A stretch of DNA of 64,000 bases from Achromobacter pestifer (GCF_902859625.1 NZ_CADIJX010000001.1:248001-312000); one strand, 5' to 3'; counted from the first letter of the stretch, positions 51,958-61,861 are shown. Notes: generated by a model not told the origin, from the letters alone. Numbers and translations are program-made.

Positions 51958-52857
51958 CCGCCGCGCCTGGGCCAATTCCTTGTGCCAAAACGCCAGATGC
52001 TCTTTCCAGTCTGGCCGATTCAGGGCGGACAAGGGGTCCAGGATGCGCTGGGCCTCGTCCAGCAGACCCAGGTGCAGGTTCGCCTTGATCAGGTTGTTGC
52101 CCACTGGCAGCCCATGGGCCTCGATCTGGAAATGCGGACCCGCCAGTTGCAGGATGTCCGCGATGCGGCCGGCATTGCCCAGGTCGCCGCTCATCTGCAT
52201 CAGCAGGTCGGCAGGCACGGGTTGGCCCGCACGCGACAGCGCTTCCTGGTATAGGGCGATCGCGCCAGCGTAGTTGTGCGAACCCAGTTCGCCGCGCGCC
52301 AGCCAAAGCTGTGCGCGCCAACTCTGGGGCAGCGCGGCCACTTTGCGCATGGCGGCGATGCCGGCCGCGTCGCCGCCGTGGTCATGATGGATGGCTTCGT
52401 ACCAGCCCAGTCCATTGTCCTGGTTGGGGTCCAGTTCCAGCGCCCGCCACAGGATTTCGACGGTCTTTGTTTCGTCGTCGCGTTCGGCGTGGATCTTGGC
52501 AAGATTGGTCAGGACGATGCCGGTCTCGCCATGCTGCGTGCAGAAGGCTTGCAGCACCTGTTCGCTGTCGTCCAGGCGGCCAACCTTCAAGTAGACGATG
52601 GCTTGCAGCACTGCGGCGCGTTCGGCGTTGTGGTCGAATTCCACCAGCCGTTCAGCGGGGCGCACCATCTCGTCGATGAAGCCGTCATTGAGCGATTGGA
52701 TGATCAGGCCGGACAGGGCATCGGCATCATGCCAGTGCTGCTTGATGGCGCCCAACAGCACGTTGTCGCGCCATTGGTCGCGGGTGACATGGATTTCGCG
52801 GCCGTCGGCGTCGTAGGCACGGATCAGGTCGGGGGCGTCAGTCTTCAGGTCGCTCAT
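51934..52857 (-). CDS. Tetratricopeptide-repeat protein of unknown function
   Basis: A 307-residue, helix-rich cytoplasmic protein. TPR-like units are visible ([93 protein letters not shown]). The N-terminus contains [28 protein letters not shown], which I do not recognise. It is a probable protein-interaction scaffold. The last eight codons overlap the end of the acyl-CoA dehydrogenase on the other strand. Confidence 0.85.
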   Translation of the reverse strand: MSDLKTDAPDLIRAYDADGREIHVTRDQWRDNVLLGAIKQHWHDADALSGLIIQSLNDGFIDEMVRPAERLVEFDHNAERAAVLQAIVYLKVGRLDDSEQVLQAFCTQHGETGIVLTNLAKIHAERDDETKTVEILWRALELDPNQDNGLGWYEAIHHDHGGDAAGIAAMRKVAALPQSWRAQLWLARGELGSHNYAGAIALYQEALSRAGQPVPADLLMQMSGDLGNAGRIADILQLAGPHFQIEAHGLPVGNNLIKANLHLGLLDEAQRILDPLSALNRPDWKEHLAFWHKELAQARRLQAARDH

Positions 52858-52980
52858 GCGTCGGGCCCAGGGGGCAGGCGGTTCAACAGAAGGGAATCAT
52901 CATAAAGCAGGGAATGCCGCGTGGCGGGGCGCAGGCCGAGCGAGCCAGGCGCTACGCAGGACGTCGCGCGGGCGCGGGCA

Positions 52981-53367
52981 TCAACCGGCCCGGACGGCTT
53001 CGCGGCGGCGGCGCCGTGCCCACAAGGCATACACCACGACATTGCCCGCGATCAGCAGCGCTGCCAGCACGATCTGCGTGGTCCGCGTGATGCCCGCCGG
53101 GTAGATGATGCCCAGCACATAGTGTTCGATGAATCCGCCTGCATATCCTTGCTGCCCCGCCTGTTGGCGCAGCGATACCTCAAGAGGAGTCAGCGGGCAG
53201 ATCCAGCCCATGCCGATCACCATTGCGCCCCAGGCCAGGGCGGGCAGATGCCAGTACGCCATGCGAGGCTTCCATAGCGTCAGCAAGCCGCCAAACACCA
53301 CGAAGGCCACAAAGAGACCATGTGCCACCAGCACCAGGTCGGCAAGAATGCGGTAAATCATCGTCAA
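52981..53367 (-). CDS. DUF2784 membrane protein
   Basis: A 128-residue protein with three to four hydrophobic segments. The family pattern is visible: ILADLVLVAHGLFVAFVVFGGLL, then WICPLTPLE and GGFIEHYVL. The tail is strongly basic (ARRRRREAVRAG), placing it in the cytoplasm. Function unknown. An ATG two codons in (53361) is an equally possible start. No operon partner: TPR gene upstream is separated by 123 bp from its end. Confidence 0.86.
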   Translation of the reverse strand: MTMIYRILADLVLVAHGLFVAFVVFGGLLTLWKPRMAYWHLPALAWGAMVIGMGWICPLTPLEVSLRQQAGQQGYAGGFIEHYVLGIIYPAGITRTTQIVLAALLIAGNVVVYALWARRRRREAVRAG

Positions 53368-53519
53368 TACTCGGCAGAGTCAGGAAAAGGCCCCGTGGCG
53401 GGGCGTAGCCCGGTATTTAATCGTAAGCCTGCGCGCGCCGGGCGGGGCTTTGGCAACAAAGCAAGACGCTTGGTGTCGGAATAGAATGCCGGCGTCAACA
53501 TACCGCTTAGGCAAGGACG

Positions 53520-53900
53520 ATGAGCCAGACAATCGAAGGGCGGATTCAAGCCGCTGAAGAACAATTGCGCCAAGCGATGCTGGCCTCTGACATTCCGGCC
53601 CTGGAACGCTTGCTGGACCCGGAACTCCTGTTCACGAACCACATGGGTTGGAGCTTTACCCGCGAAGACGATCTGGACGCGCATCGCTCAGGCATGCTGA
53701 AGATTCACGGGCTGGACTTGTCTGAGCTGTGCATCTTGCCGCGCGCCGAATGCGCCGTGGTGTCGGTGCAGGCCCGTATTGTCGGCAGCTATAACGGGGT
53801 GCCAGCCAACGGCACGTTCCGGTTCATGCGTACCTGGGCGCCGGACGCGGCATCGGGCCAGTGGCGCGTGATCGCAGCCAGTTCGGTGATGGTGGTGTGA
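53520..53900 (+). CDS. NTF2-like/DUF4440 small protein
   Basis: A 126-residue protein of the nuclear transport factor 2 fold: helical start (IEGRIQAAEEQLRQAMLASDIPALERLLDPELLFTN pattern) followed by beta strands ending FRFMRTWAPDAASGQWRVIAASSVMV. Such domains are pocket-forming and serve as isomerases, lyases or binding proteins. Catalytic residues cannot be assigned. GCAAGGA is seven bases before ATG 53520. Convergent with the next gene. Confidence 0.85.
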   Translation: MSQTIEGRIQAAEEQLRQAMLASDIPALERLLDPELLFTNHMGWSFTREDDLDAHRSGMLKIHGLDLSELCILPRAECAVVSVQARIVGSYNGVPANGTFRFMRTWAPDAASGQWRVIAASSVMVV

Positions 53901-53917
53901 CGCCCGCCTGGCGGCGC

Positions 53918-54493
53918 CTAGACCTTCAGGTCGCGTAGCAGCTTGGTCAGTTCCGGCGCCGTCATCAGCGACACGCCTTGCGATTTGGCGTAGCTCCATG
54001 CGTTGTCGGAGACATCGCCCAGGGCGATATAGATGGCTTCACGGGCGCCGCGCTTTTCGCGCGCCGCTTGCAGTTCGCGCAGCGGTTCGACCCCCACGCG
54101 GGCAGCCTTCCAGCGCTTGGCGCTGACGATGGCCACGTGGCCGTCCTTGCTTAGCGCAAAGTCAGCGCCCGGCGTTTGCAGGCGCTGAACCTCACAGCCG
54201 TCGCGCTTGAAGCCGGCTTCGACCGTGTTGGCGAAGTCGGCCCAGGACATGGCGGCAGCAGCTTCGGCCACGGCCTGCACGCGCGTTTCCGAGGGCGCGC
54301 GCAGTTGCTTGTACGCGGCCATGATGGAAATGACCGCGAATGGCACCGCCGCAAAGACGCCCATTGCCGCGTAGTCCAGCGGCAGGGCGGCGAATCCGCC
54401 CACGCACAGCAGCACGGCCACGCCTGCGCTCATCCACCACGGCGAGCGCAGCAGGACGGCGAAGATGGAATTCTGGGACATCTTTAATTTCAT
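53918..54493 (-). CDS. Membrane-anchored restriction-endonuclease-like (Mrr-type) protein
   Basis: 191 residues. Two N-terminal membrane helices (about 18-60) are followed by a PD-(D/E)XK-like domain: GADFALSKDGHVAIVSAKRWK gives Asp111 and Ser124-x-Lys126. Active Mrr domains normally have Gln or Glu where Ser124 stands, so catalysis is doubtful. The tail WSYAKSQGVSLMTAPELTKLL matches the family end. No methyltransferase or other defence gene is adjacent. The S4 gene lies upstream on the same strand. Confidence 0.8.
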   Translation of the reverse strand: MKLKMSQNSIFAVLLRSPWWMSAGVAVLLCVGGFAALPLDYAAMGVFAAVPFAVISIMAAYKQLRAPSETRVQAVAEAAAAMSWADFANTVEAGFKRDGCEVQRLQTPGADFALSKDGHVAIVSAKRWKAARVGVEPLRELQAAREKRGAREAIYIALGDVSDNAWSYAKSQGVSLMTAPELTKLLRDLKV

Positions 54494-54538
54494 GGCGGCT
54501 CGCGGCGTTGCGGGGTCGGACGGATCAGAGGGGAGGGG

Positions 54539-54784
54539 TCAGGCGTTGTCGGCTGGCGTGTCGGCGGCGCGCACGACGATGCGCACGTCGCCACAGGTCA
54601 CGATCTGGCCGCCGCGGATCTTGGCGGTCTTGCGGGTTTCAACAACGCCGCCCACGCTGACGTAGCCGTCAGCCACCAGCATTTTGCCCGCGCCGCCGCT
54701 GTCGCAGACGCCGGTGGCTTTAAGCAGCTGGTTCACTTCGATATAAGGGCTGCCGTCGGCAAGCGTGAATTCAATGAGAGGCAT
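54539..54784 (-). CDS. S4-domain RNA-binding protein (YbcJ-like)
   Basis: An 81-residue protein consisting of one S4 RNA-binding fold: YIEVNQLLKATGVCDSGGAGKMLVADGYVSVGG, then KIRGGQIVTCGDVRIVV. Resembles E. coli YbcJ. Probable role in RNA or ribosome binding; the target is unknown. 33 bp separate it from the DUF502 gene upstream, so the two could share a transcript. Confidence 0.9.
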   Translation of the reverse strand: MPLIEFTLADGSPYIEVNQLLKATGVCDSGGAGKMLVADGYVSVGGVVETRKTAKIRGGQIVTCGDVRIVVRAADTPADNA

Positions 54785-54817
54785 GGAGGGATAGGACGGT
54801 ATCAGGGAGGAAAGCGG

Positions 54818-55483
54818 TCAGGCCGGGCCGCCGCTGTTGGTATTGTCGGGGGCGGCGGACGTTTCCGGCACGGTGGGGGCTGCCGCGGGCCGAACGGGGC
54901 TTTCGGAGCGCGCCATCCAGGCGATCAGGGACGAACGCATCGCCTCTTCGACCGACATTTGAATCGGTTGCACCCATTCCAGCGGCACGAAGACGGTGTA
55001 GCCACCGATCATGTAGCCCATCGGCAGGTAGACGGCCACGCGCTCGCCCTGCGTGAAACCTTCGGGCAAGCCGTCCATGTTGCGGCGGGTAATCAAGCCC
55101 ACCATTTCCAGCTGCTGGCCGGGCACGCGCAGGATCACGACCTGTTGCGCGGTGTTCTTGGAACTGGGCGAAAAGTAGTCGGCGAAGCTTTTCAGGGACG
55201 AATAGATGCTCTTGACCACCGGCAGGTTGGTGAAGGGCATTTCCACCACCGTCAAGATACGCTGCACGCGCTCTTTGGACATCAGGTAGCCGATGGCCAG
55301 AATGCCCAGGATGCCCAGCGCCAGCCCCATGCCAGGCACGTAGAAGGCGCCAATGAAGGGACGCAGGAAGGTCAGCGCCACGGCTTCCGTCCAGACCAGG
55401 AAGATATAGAGCAGATAGACAGTCAGGGCCAGCGGCAGAACAGCGATCAGGCCGCGGAAGAAGTATTTATAGAGACGATTCAT
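54818..55483 (-). CDS. DUF502 membrane protein
   Basis: A 221-residue inner-membrane protein. Two membrane helices at the N-terminus (FFRGLIAVLPLALTVYLLYIFLVW and PGMGLALGILGILAIGYL) are followed by a soluble domain with the DUF502 segments MPFTNLPVVKSIYSSLK and VAVYLPMGYMIGGYTVFVPLEW. The C-terminal 30 residues are Pro/Ala-rich. Start at ATG 55483 (MNRLYKYFFRG); codons further upstream are open but unsupported. Function unknown, widespread in proteobacteria. Confidence 0.92.
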   Translation of the reverse strand: MNRLYKYFFRGLIAVLPLALTVYLLYIFLVWTEAVALTFLRPFIGAFYVPGMGLALGILGILAIGYLMSKERVQRILTVVEMPFTNLPVVKSIYSSLKSFADYFSPSSKNTAQQVVILRVPGQQLEMVGLITRRNMDGLPEGFTQGERVAVYLPMGYMIGGYTVFVPLEWVQPIQMSVEEAMRSSLIAWMARSESPVRPAAAPTVPETSAAPDNTNSGGPA

Positions 55484-55628
55484 AGAGACGGTGTATGGAA
55501 TTAGGGTCGGACCAAGGCTTGCCGGCGCGGGTCGCAGGGCCGCAGCATAGCAGCCAGCGCACGCCGATTCGGTAATAAACCGCATCGTCCCGGGGCTATC
55601 AGGGCCCGGGCGGCCCCGTGCGCGCGGC

Positions 55629-56096
55629 TTACCGGTCCACGGGCAGGTACAGGGTTTCCTTGATTTCCTCCATGACCACGTAGCTACGCGATTCCGCGGA
55701 AGCCGGCAGTCGTTTGAGGATTTCGCCCAGCAGGCGGCGGTATTCATTCATTTCCGTCAGGCGGGCCTTCACCAGGTAGTCGAAATCACCGGACACCAGG
55801 TGGCACTCCATCACTTCGGGCACATACAGCAGCTCTTTCTTCACTTTGTCGAAGACATCGCCAGACTTGGCGGACAGCTTGATCTCCAGGAAGACGAGCA
55901 GGTTCTTGCCCAGCGCAGCCGGGTTGACGCGCGCATGGTAACCGGTGATGACGCCTTCGCGCTCCATGCGCTTGACGCGATCCGAGCAAGGCGTGGCTGA
56001 CAGGCTCACCCGTTCGGCCAATTCGGTGACCGAAATGCGGCCTTCGCGTTGCAGGATATCCAGGATTTTCAGGTCGATTCGATCTAAGTCGCGCAT
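55629..56096 (-). CDS. Lrp/AsnC-family regulator, probable control of dadA
   Basis: A 155-residue Lrp-type protein: helix-turn-helix DRIDLKILDILQREGRISVTELAERVSLSATPCSDRVKRM and the RAM ligand domain (VPEVMECHLVSGDFDYLVKARL). It is divergent from dadA with 134 AT-rich bp between the start codons. Lrp-type regulation of dad genes by alanine or leucine is well known, so it is the likely regulator of dadA. Symbol withheld because several Lrp paralogues are normal in these genomes. Confidence 0.9.
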   Translation of the reverse strand: MRDLDRIDLKILDILQREGRISVTELAERVSLSATPCSDRVKRMEREGVITGYHARVNPAALGKNLLVFLEIKLSAKSGDVFDKVKKELLYVPEVMECHLVSGDFDYLVKARLTEMNEYRRLLGEILKRLPASAESRSYVVMEEIKETLYLPVDR

Positions 56097-56230
56097 TTCA
56101 CTTTTGCCGATCGGAAAACAGGGGGCGCCCGAGAAAAAGCACTAGTAAAACAAAATAATCAGTGTTTTTCACTGCGATCAGGCCCATAGACTATCGAAAT
56201 TACTGAGCAAATCCAAATACGGAAAGAATC

Positions 56231-57532
56231 ATGCATGTGATCGTCCTCGGAAGTGGCGTTATCGGCACCACGACGGCGTACTACTTGGCCCGCCAGGGCG
56301 CCAAAGTCACGGTCCTGGACCGCCAGCCCGCCGCGGCCCAGGAAACCAGCCATGCCAACGCCGGCCAGGTCTCGCCGGGCTATTCCACGCCCTGGGCCGC
56401 GCCCGGCATTCCGTTGAAGGCCATCAAGTGGCTGTTCCAAAAGCATGCCCCCTTGGCGATTCGCCTGGACGGCAGCCTGTATCAGCTGAAGTGGATGGCG
56501 GCCATGCTGGCCAATTGCTCGGCCGACCGCTATTCGGTCAACAAGGAGCGCATGCTGCGTCTGGCCGAATACAGCCGCGACTGCCTGCGTGAGCTGCGCG
56601 CGTCCACCGGCATCCATTATGAAGAGCGCATGCGCGGCACCTTGCAGCTGTTCCGCACGGAAGCGCAACTGGAAGCGGCCCGCCGCGATATCGCCGTGCT
56701 GGAAGAAGTGGGCGTGCCCTACGAATTGTTGGATCGCAACCGGTTGGTGACGGCCGAGCCTGCCCTGGCGCGCTCGATCCACAAGCTGGCGGGCGGCCTG
56801 CGCCTGCCCAACGACGAAACGGGCGATTGTCACCTGTTCACGACGCGGCTGGCCGAGAAGGCCGCCGCCCTGGGCGTGGATTTCCGATACAACCAGACCG
56901 TTGCCGGCCTGAACACCGCTGGCGGCCAGATCACCGGCGTGCGCGTGGGCGGGCAAGTGCTGACGGCCGACCGTTATGTGGCCGCGTTCGGCAGCTATAC
57001 CCGCGACTTCCTGGAACCGCTGGGCCTGGACCTGCCGGTCTACCCGGTCAAGGGCTATTCGCTGACCATTCCGCTGAAGGACGAGGCCGCCGCGCCCGTG
57101 TCGACCATCCTGGACGAGACCTACAAGATCGCCGTGACCCGTTTTGACCAGCGCATCCGCGTGGGCGGCATGGCCGAGCTTTCCGGCTTTGACCTGCGCC
57201 TGAAGGACGCGCGCCGCAAGACGCTGGAACTGGTGGTCAACGATCTGTTCCCGGATAGCGGCCACGTGGCCCAGGCCGAGTTCTGGACGGGCCTGCGCCC
57301 GATGACGCCGGACAGCACGCCCATTGTTGGCGAGACCCGCTACGGCAATCTGTACCTGAACACCGGGCACGGCACCTTGGGGTGGACCATGGCTTGCGGC
57401 TCCGGCAAGCTTGTCGCCGACCAGGTGATGGGCCAACGCCCGGCGATCCGCACCGACGGGCTGAGCCTGTCGCGCTATGACCGCCGCGCGGCCTCCAACC
57501 AGGCGTTGGTGCTGGGCAGCAAAGGCGCCTGA
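56231..57532 (+). CDS. dadA: D-amino acid dehydrogenase small subunit DadA
   Basis: A 433-residue FAD enzyme, the same length as E. coli DadA. It oxidises D-alanine and other D-amino acids to 2-oxo acids plus ammonia, donating electrons to the respiratory chain. FAD motif [21 protein letters not shown] (Gly7, Gly9, Gly12), [19 protein letters not shown], and the C-terminal [15 protein letters not shown] and [17 protein letters not shown] are DadA signatures. GGAAAG lies 8 nt before ATG 56231. The racemase dadX is not in the window. Followed by an intrinsic terminator. Confidence 0.95.
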   Translation: MHVIVLGSGVIGTTTAYYLARQGAKVTVLDRQPAAAQETSHANAGQVSPGYSTPWAAPGIPLKAIKWLFQKHAPLAIRLDGSLYQLKWMAAMLANCSADRYSVNKERMLRLAEYSRDCLRELRASTGIHYEERMRGTLQLFRTEAQLEAARRDIAVLEEVGVPYELLDRNRLVTAEPALARSIHKLAGGLRLPNDETGDCHLFTTRLAEKAAALGVDFRYNQTVAGLNTAGGQITGVRVGGQVLTADRYVAAFGSYTRDFLEPLGLDLPVYPVKGYSLTIPLKDEAAAPVSTILDETYKIAVTRFDQRIRVGGMAELSGFDLRLKDARRKTLELVVNDLFPDSGHVAQAEFWTGLRPMTPDSTPIVGETRYGNLYLNTGHGTLGWTMACGSGKLVADQVMGQRPAIRTDGLSLSRYDRRAASNQALVLGSKGA

Positions 57533-57589
57533 TCCGGCGTTACGGCAACCACGACATCGTTTATCGGGCATCGGCCAAAAGCCGCGCCC

Positions 57590-57637
57590 ACAACGGCCCG
57601 GCTCGCGCAAAATGCGAGTCGGGCCGTTGTTTGTTTT
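57590..57637 (+). terminator. Rho-independent terminator after dadA
   Basis: 17-bp stem (ACAACGGCCCGGCTCGC against GCGAGTCGGGCCGTTGT, one G-T pair) with a 7-nt loop, followed by TTGTTTTG. Located 58 bp after the dadA stop and 31 bp before the nuclease gene. Confidence 0.85.
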
Positions 57638-57667
57638 GAATCCGGTGGCTTGTGCCAAAATCGGCCC

Positions 57668-58795
57668 ATGACCCATTTCCTTCATACCGCCGATTGGCAG
57701 ATCGGCCGTCAGTACGGCCAGTTTGAAACCGATGACGCCGCCTTGTTGGCCGAGGCGCGCTTTGACGTCGTGGCGCGCATTGCCGCATTGGCGGCAGAAC
57801 GCCGCGTGGACGCCGTGCTGGTGGCTGGCGACGTATTCGATACCCAAGGCGTGTCCGACCGCACGATCCGCCGGCTATTCGCCGCGATGGCGACTTACGC
57901 CGGCCCGTGGGTGATGATCGCCGGCAACCATGACGCGGCGTTGGCCGATAGCGTCTGGAGCCGCGCGATGCAGCTAGGCTGCATTCCTCCGAACGTGCAC
58001 GTGCCGTTGCGCCCGGGCGTCGTGGATCTACCCGCCATCAATCTGGCCGTGCTGGCCGCGCCGTTGACGCAACGCCATACCTATGACGACGTGACACAAG
58101 CCTTCGATACGCTTGAAACCGAAGCGGGCCGCGTGCGCGTGGGGTTGGCGCACGGTAGCGTCGCGGGCCGGTTGCCCGACACGATCGACGCCACCAATCC
58201 CATCGCGCCCGATCGCGTCGCCCGTGCGCGGCTGGACTATCTGGCGCTGGGCGATTGGCACGGCTGCCTGTCGATAGACGCGCGCACCTGGTATGCCGGC
58301 ACGCCGGAACAGGACCGCTTCCGAGGCAATGAGCCCGGTTATGTGCTGGACGTGCGCATTGACGCGGTGGGGGCCGAACCCGTGGTGGAGCGTGTGGCCA
58401 CGGGCAAGTACCGCTGGTCGGCCTGGTCGGAAACCGTCAACGTGCCAACGGATGCGCAGGCGCTGGCGGAACGGTTGGCGGCGCTACGGGCGGACGATGT
58501 GCTGCGTCTGGAGGTAAGCGGCCACGTCAATATGGAAATCTGGGACGCGCTGCAACGCGCCGTGGATCAGGCCGCCGCGCAAGTGCGGGCCTTGTTGCCG
58601 GACTGGTCCGGCCTGCGGCTGGAACCTGATCAAGCTGACCTGGCGGAGCTTGGGGCCAGTGGATATGTCGGCGAAGTGGCGGCGCAATTACAGGCCTTGC
58701 AAGCCGATGCGGCCCAATCCGCCGTGGCGGGCGAGGCCTTGCGGCTGCTGTTGCGGTTCCAGCGCGAAAGCGCCACGCAGGGGGCCGCCAAATGA
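57668..58795 (+). CDS. SbcD/Mre11-type DNA repair exonuclease (YhaO-like)
   Basis: A 375-residue calcineurin-like metallophosphoesterase. Metal-binding motifs in order: FLHTADWQIG, VLVAGDVFDT, MIAGNHDAAL, GLAHGS, and ALGDWHGC. The C-terminal third is a non-catalytic domain. It overlaps the downstream ATPase gene by ATGA. Size and the partner's size point to the YhaO/YhaN pair rather than SbcD/SbcC, but the expected role, ATP-driven processing of DNA ends or hairpins, is alike. ATG 57668 is preferred over the ATG six codons upstream. Confidence 0.9.
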   Translation: MTHFLHTADWQIGRQYGQFETDDAALLAEARFDVVARIAALAAERRVDAVLVAGDVFDTQGVSDRTIRRLFAAMATYAGPWVMIAGNHDAALADSVWSRAMQLGCIPPNVHVPLRPGVVDLPAINLAVLAAPLTQRHTYDDVTQAFDTLETEAGRVRVGLAHGSVAGRLPDTIDATNPIAPDRVARARLDYLALGDWHGCLSIDARTWYAGTPEQDRFRGNEPGYVLDVRIDAVGAEPVVERVATGKYRWSAWSETVNVPTDAQALAERLAALRADDVLRLEVSGHVNMEIWDALQRAVDQAAAQVRALLPDWSGLRLEPDQADLAELGASGYVGEVAAQLQALQADAAQSAVAGEALRLLLRFQRESATQGAAK

Positions 58796-61434
58796 AGCTC
58801 TCCCGGATCGCACTTGAAGAGTTCCGCAAGTTCCGCCAGCCGATGGTGCTGGATGGCCTGCAAGACGGTTTGAATCTGTTCGTCGGCGCCAACGAGGCCG
58901 GCAAGAGCACGGTTGCCACGGCCATCCGCGCCGCGTTTCTGGAACGCTACAGCACCAGCAAGGTCGCCGATCTGGCGCCGCGCGGCGAATCCGGCGCGCG
59001 TCCCAGTGTCGAACTGGCGTTTACGCATGCCGGCCGTTCCTATGTGCTGAAAAAACAGTTCCTGTCGCGCGCCCGCTGCGAGCTACTGATAGACGACGGC
59101 GCCCAACGCCTGGACGGCGAGGAAGCCGAGAACGCGCTGGCGGTCTTGCTGGGCTTTGAATTGCCCGGCCGGGGCCAAAGCAAGCCCGACTTGGCTGGTA
59201 TTCCCGGCCTGCTATGGATTCAGCAGGGCGATGGCCACAATCTGCAAGAGGCCGCCAGCCACGCCGGCACCCATCTGCGCGACGCGCTGACGCAACTGTC
59301 CGGCGAACTCGCGGCAAGCGACGGCGACCGCTTGTTCGAGCGCGTTTCGTCTGAACGCGCCGTCTTGCTGGACGCGCGCAATGCACGTCCCAAGGGCGCC
59401 TACAAGGACGCCGAGGATGCGCTGGCGCGTGCCATCGCCGAACGGGACGACTGCGCGCAAGCGATGGCGCAATTGAATGCTGACGTGGACCGCTTGGCTG
59501 AATTGCGTCGTGACCACGAACGCGCGCAAGCCAGCCAACCCTGGAAGGATTTCGAGGCCAAGGCCGCCGAGGCCCGCGCCCGGCTGGCCGCGTTGGCGAA
59601 AGAGCGTGAAGCGTTCGATGGCCTGCGCCGCGAGCAGGCGCAGGCCGTGCAAACGCTGGCCTTGTTGCAGGACCAGGTGCGGCGCGACCAACAGGACGAA
59701 ACCGACTACCAGGCGCTGGCCAAGGATGCGCAAGCCGCTCGCGCGCGGGTGGACGCGGCGCAGGAACCCTTGGTCCGGGCGCACCAGCAGCGTCAATCGC
59801 ATGCAGCCGCGGTGGATGCCGCCCGCTTGCGCGTGGCGGCGGTTCAAGCCTTGGCAGACCGCCGCGACCTTGAACATCAGTTGGCGCAACTGACTGCTGA
59901 AGTCGAGCGCCTGGACGATGCGTTGAAGGCGGTCACCACGTTGATCGAACAAGGCTCTGCGTTGAAGGCCGAGGCCGTCCGCATCGAAATCGCGGATGGC
60001 GATATCGACGCCTTGCGCAAGACGGAACGCGAACTGGCCAATCTGCAACTACGCCAGCAGGCCATCGCGACACGGCTGTCGTATCAACTGGACGCCGGGC
60101 GCGAGGCAAGGCTGGACGGCAAGCCGCTGGCCGGCGACGGCCAGGTGCTGCTGACGTCCGCCGCCGACCTGGATCTGCCGGGCGTGGGACGGCTGCGCAT
60201 CGAACCGGGCGGCCAGGACTTGCCGGCCTTGCAGCGCGAGCTTGCCAGCTTGCAGGCGGCCTGGGCCGCGTTGTTGCAACGGCTGGGCGTGGCGACGCTG
60301 GCCGATGCCGAGCAGCGTCATGCGCGCTATACGGCGTTGCAGCGTGAATTGGACGGCATGCGCAAGACATTGGCCATCCATGCGCCCAAGGGCGTGGATG
60401 TGCTGCGTGGTCAACGCGACGATGCGCTGGCCCGCCGCGTGCCGTTGCAGGATCGTCTGGCCAAGCTGCCCGCCATGGAAGAGACGGGCCACGTTCCCGA
60501 TCAGACAGGCTTGCCGGCCGCGGTTCAAGCCTTGCGCGAAGCCGAAGCGGTCGCGGCCCAGGCCGAGGCCTCGCTGGCAACGGCGCAGCGTGCGCTGGAT
60601 GCGGACAGCGCCCGTGCGCAGTTGCTGGAAGGGCAGGTGGCGGCGCGGGGCGCGGAGCTGCAATCCAGCGAGCGCATCGCGAATCGGCAGGCCCGCGCCG
60701 GCCGGCTGGCCGAAGTGCGCAGCGGCCATGATGAGCTGGAGCGCCGCGTGCGCGAGGCGCAGTCGGCCTTGGCCGACCATCGGCCGGAATTGGTCGAGCA
60801 AGATGTGCAGCGCTACGAAAAATCGGCGGCCATCGAACGCGACACACAGCACAAGCGCCATGGCGAAATCCTGCAATTGCAGGGCAAACTGGATCAGGCC
60901 GGGGCCCAAGGCTTGGGCGAACGCTTGTCCGAATCTTCCGCGGCCTGCGAACGGCTGGCTCGCCGACGCGACGAATTCGCGCAGCGTGCGGCGGCGTTGG
61001 AGTTGCTGCTGACCTTGTTGACGGACAAGCGCGCCGCCGCCACGCAACGGTTGCAGGCGCCCTTGGCTCGCCGCTTGAACCACTACCTGGCCTTGCTGTT
61101 TCCCGATTCAGCGCTGCGCCTGGACGATGCGTTGCTGCCCACCGCGCTGCGTCGCGGCGACGGTGAAGATCTGCTGGACGCGCTAAGTTTCGGCACCCGT
61201 GAGCAACTGGGCATCCTGGCGCGGTTTGCCTATGCCGATCTGTTGCAGGAAGCGGGGCGGCCCACGTTGCTTGTGCTGGATGACGCGCTGGTCCACACCG
61301 ACGACGCGCGGCGCGACTTCATGAAGCGGGCGCTGTTCGACGCGGCCACGCGCCACCAGATCCTGATGTTCACCTGCCATGGCGAGGCCTGGCGGGACAT
61401 GGGGGTGGAGCAGCGGCGGATAGGCGCGTCCTGA
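58792..61434 (+). CDS. SMC/Rad50-like AAA ATPase (YhaN-like), nuclease partner
   Basis: An 880-residue protein with split ATPase head. The N-terminal head has Walker A VGANEAGKST and ITALEEF-type start LSRIALEEFRKFR; the C-terminal head has a signature LSFGTREQLGILARFAYADLL and Walker B PTLLVLDDALVHTDDARR. Between them lie two long Ala/Arg/Gln/Glu-rich coiled coils (about 200-430 and 480-740). No CxxC zinc hook is present at the apex, unlike Rad50/SbcC. Acts with the nuclease encoded immediately upstream. Confidence 0.9.
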   Translation: MKLSRIALEEFRKFRQPMVLDGLQDGLNLFVGANEAGKSTVATAIRAAFLERYSTSKVADLAPRGESGARPSVELAFTHAGRSYVLKKQFLSRARCELLIDDGAQRLDGEEAENALAVLLGFELPGRGQSKPDLAGIPGLLWIQQGDGHNLQEAASHAGTHLRDALTQLSGELAASDGDRLFERVSSERAVLLDARNARPKGAYKDAEDALARAIAERDDCAQAMAQLNADVDRLAELRRDHERAQASQPWKDFEAKAAEARARLAALAKEREAFDGLRREQAQAVQTLALLQDQVRRDQQDETDYQALAKDAQAARARVDAAQEPLVRAHQQRQSHAAAVDAARLRVAAVQALADRRDLEHQLAQLTAEVERLDDALKAVTTLIEQGSALKAEAVRIEIADGDIDALRKTERELANLQLRQQAIATRLSYQLDAGREARLDGKPLAGDGQVLLTSAADLDLPGVGRLRIEPGGQDLPALQRELASLQAAWAALLQRLGVATLADAEQRHARYTALQRELDGMRKTLAIHAPKGVDVLRGQRDDALARRVPLQDRLAKLPAMEETGHVPDQTGLPAAVQALREAEAVAAQAEASLATAQRALDADSARAQLLEGQVAARGAELQSSERIANRQARAGRLAEVRSGHDELERRVREAQSALADHRPELVEQDVQRYEKSAAIERDTQHKRHGEILQLQGKLDQAGAQGLGERLSESSAACERLARRRDEFAQRAAALELLLTLLTDKRAAATQRLQAPLARRLNHYLALLFPDSALRLDDALLPTALRRGDGEDLLDALSFGTREQLGILARFAYADLLQEAGRPTLLVLDDALVHTDDARRDFMKRALFDAATRHQILMFTCHGEAWRDMGVEQRRIGAS

Positions 61435-61861
61435 CCTGATCCGCTTGACGGCGAACGGGCCAAAAGATAGGCTACGCAAATGCCTGACTTCACGCCCTTC
61501 GCCGATTTCGCCTCCGCTGCTTTTGCAGCCGGTCGCCGCGCGCGCGGGCTGTCCCGGCATGCCGGTTTTTCTGTTGTTTCACCTGTCGTCTCCGCGGTCG
61601 TATCGCCGCCGGTGTCGCCGCCTGCCTCGCCGCCTTCCGGCGTGGTCTCGGGCGCATACCCGCCTTCGGCGGTCGTGTTCGGCTGACCGCCCAACCGCTA
61701 CTCCAGCTTCTTCTCGTTTTCAGTGCGCTTGATGCGTCGACGCCTATGGCGTCCACCATGCGTTGCTGATTCGTGCGTGATTGCGCCGTGCGTCAATGCA
61801 TGTGCGTGCCACACGCAGGTGCGGGGCTGGAGCCTGTTCTTACCCTGACAGGTGAAACCTT
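61435..61861. other. 427-bp region without a convincing gene, with Ser/Pro-type low-complexity repeats
   Basis: Between the ATPase gene and the DMT transporter. Around 61565-61650 the DNA repeats a tcgccgcc / gtcgcc-like unit, which keeps frames open on both strands and would encode Val-Ser-Pro-Pro repeats (plus) or Gly-Asp-Thr-Glu-Thr repeats (minus). The short plus frame 61480-61686 has no ribosome site that I can see. I regard it as non-coding leader or decayed sequence. It should contain the promoter of the transporter. Confidence 0.5.

Noticed and set aside
61480..61686. Small Val-Ser-Pro-Pro repeat ORF
   Set aside because: No visible ribosome site, low-complexity DNA keeps both strands open, and no signal or domain is present.
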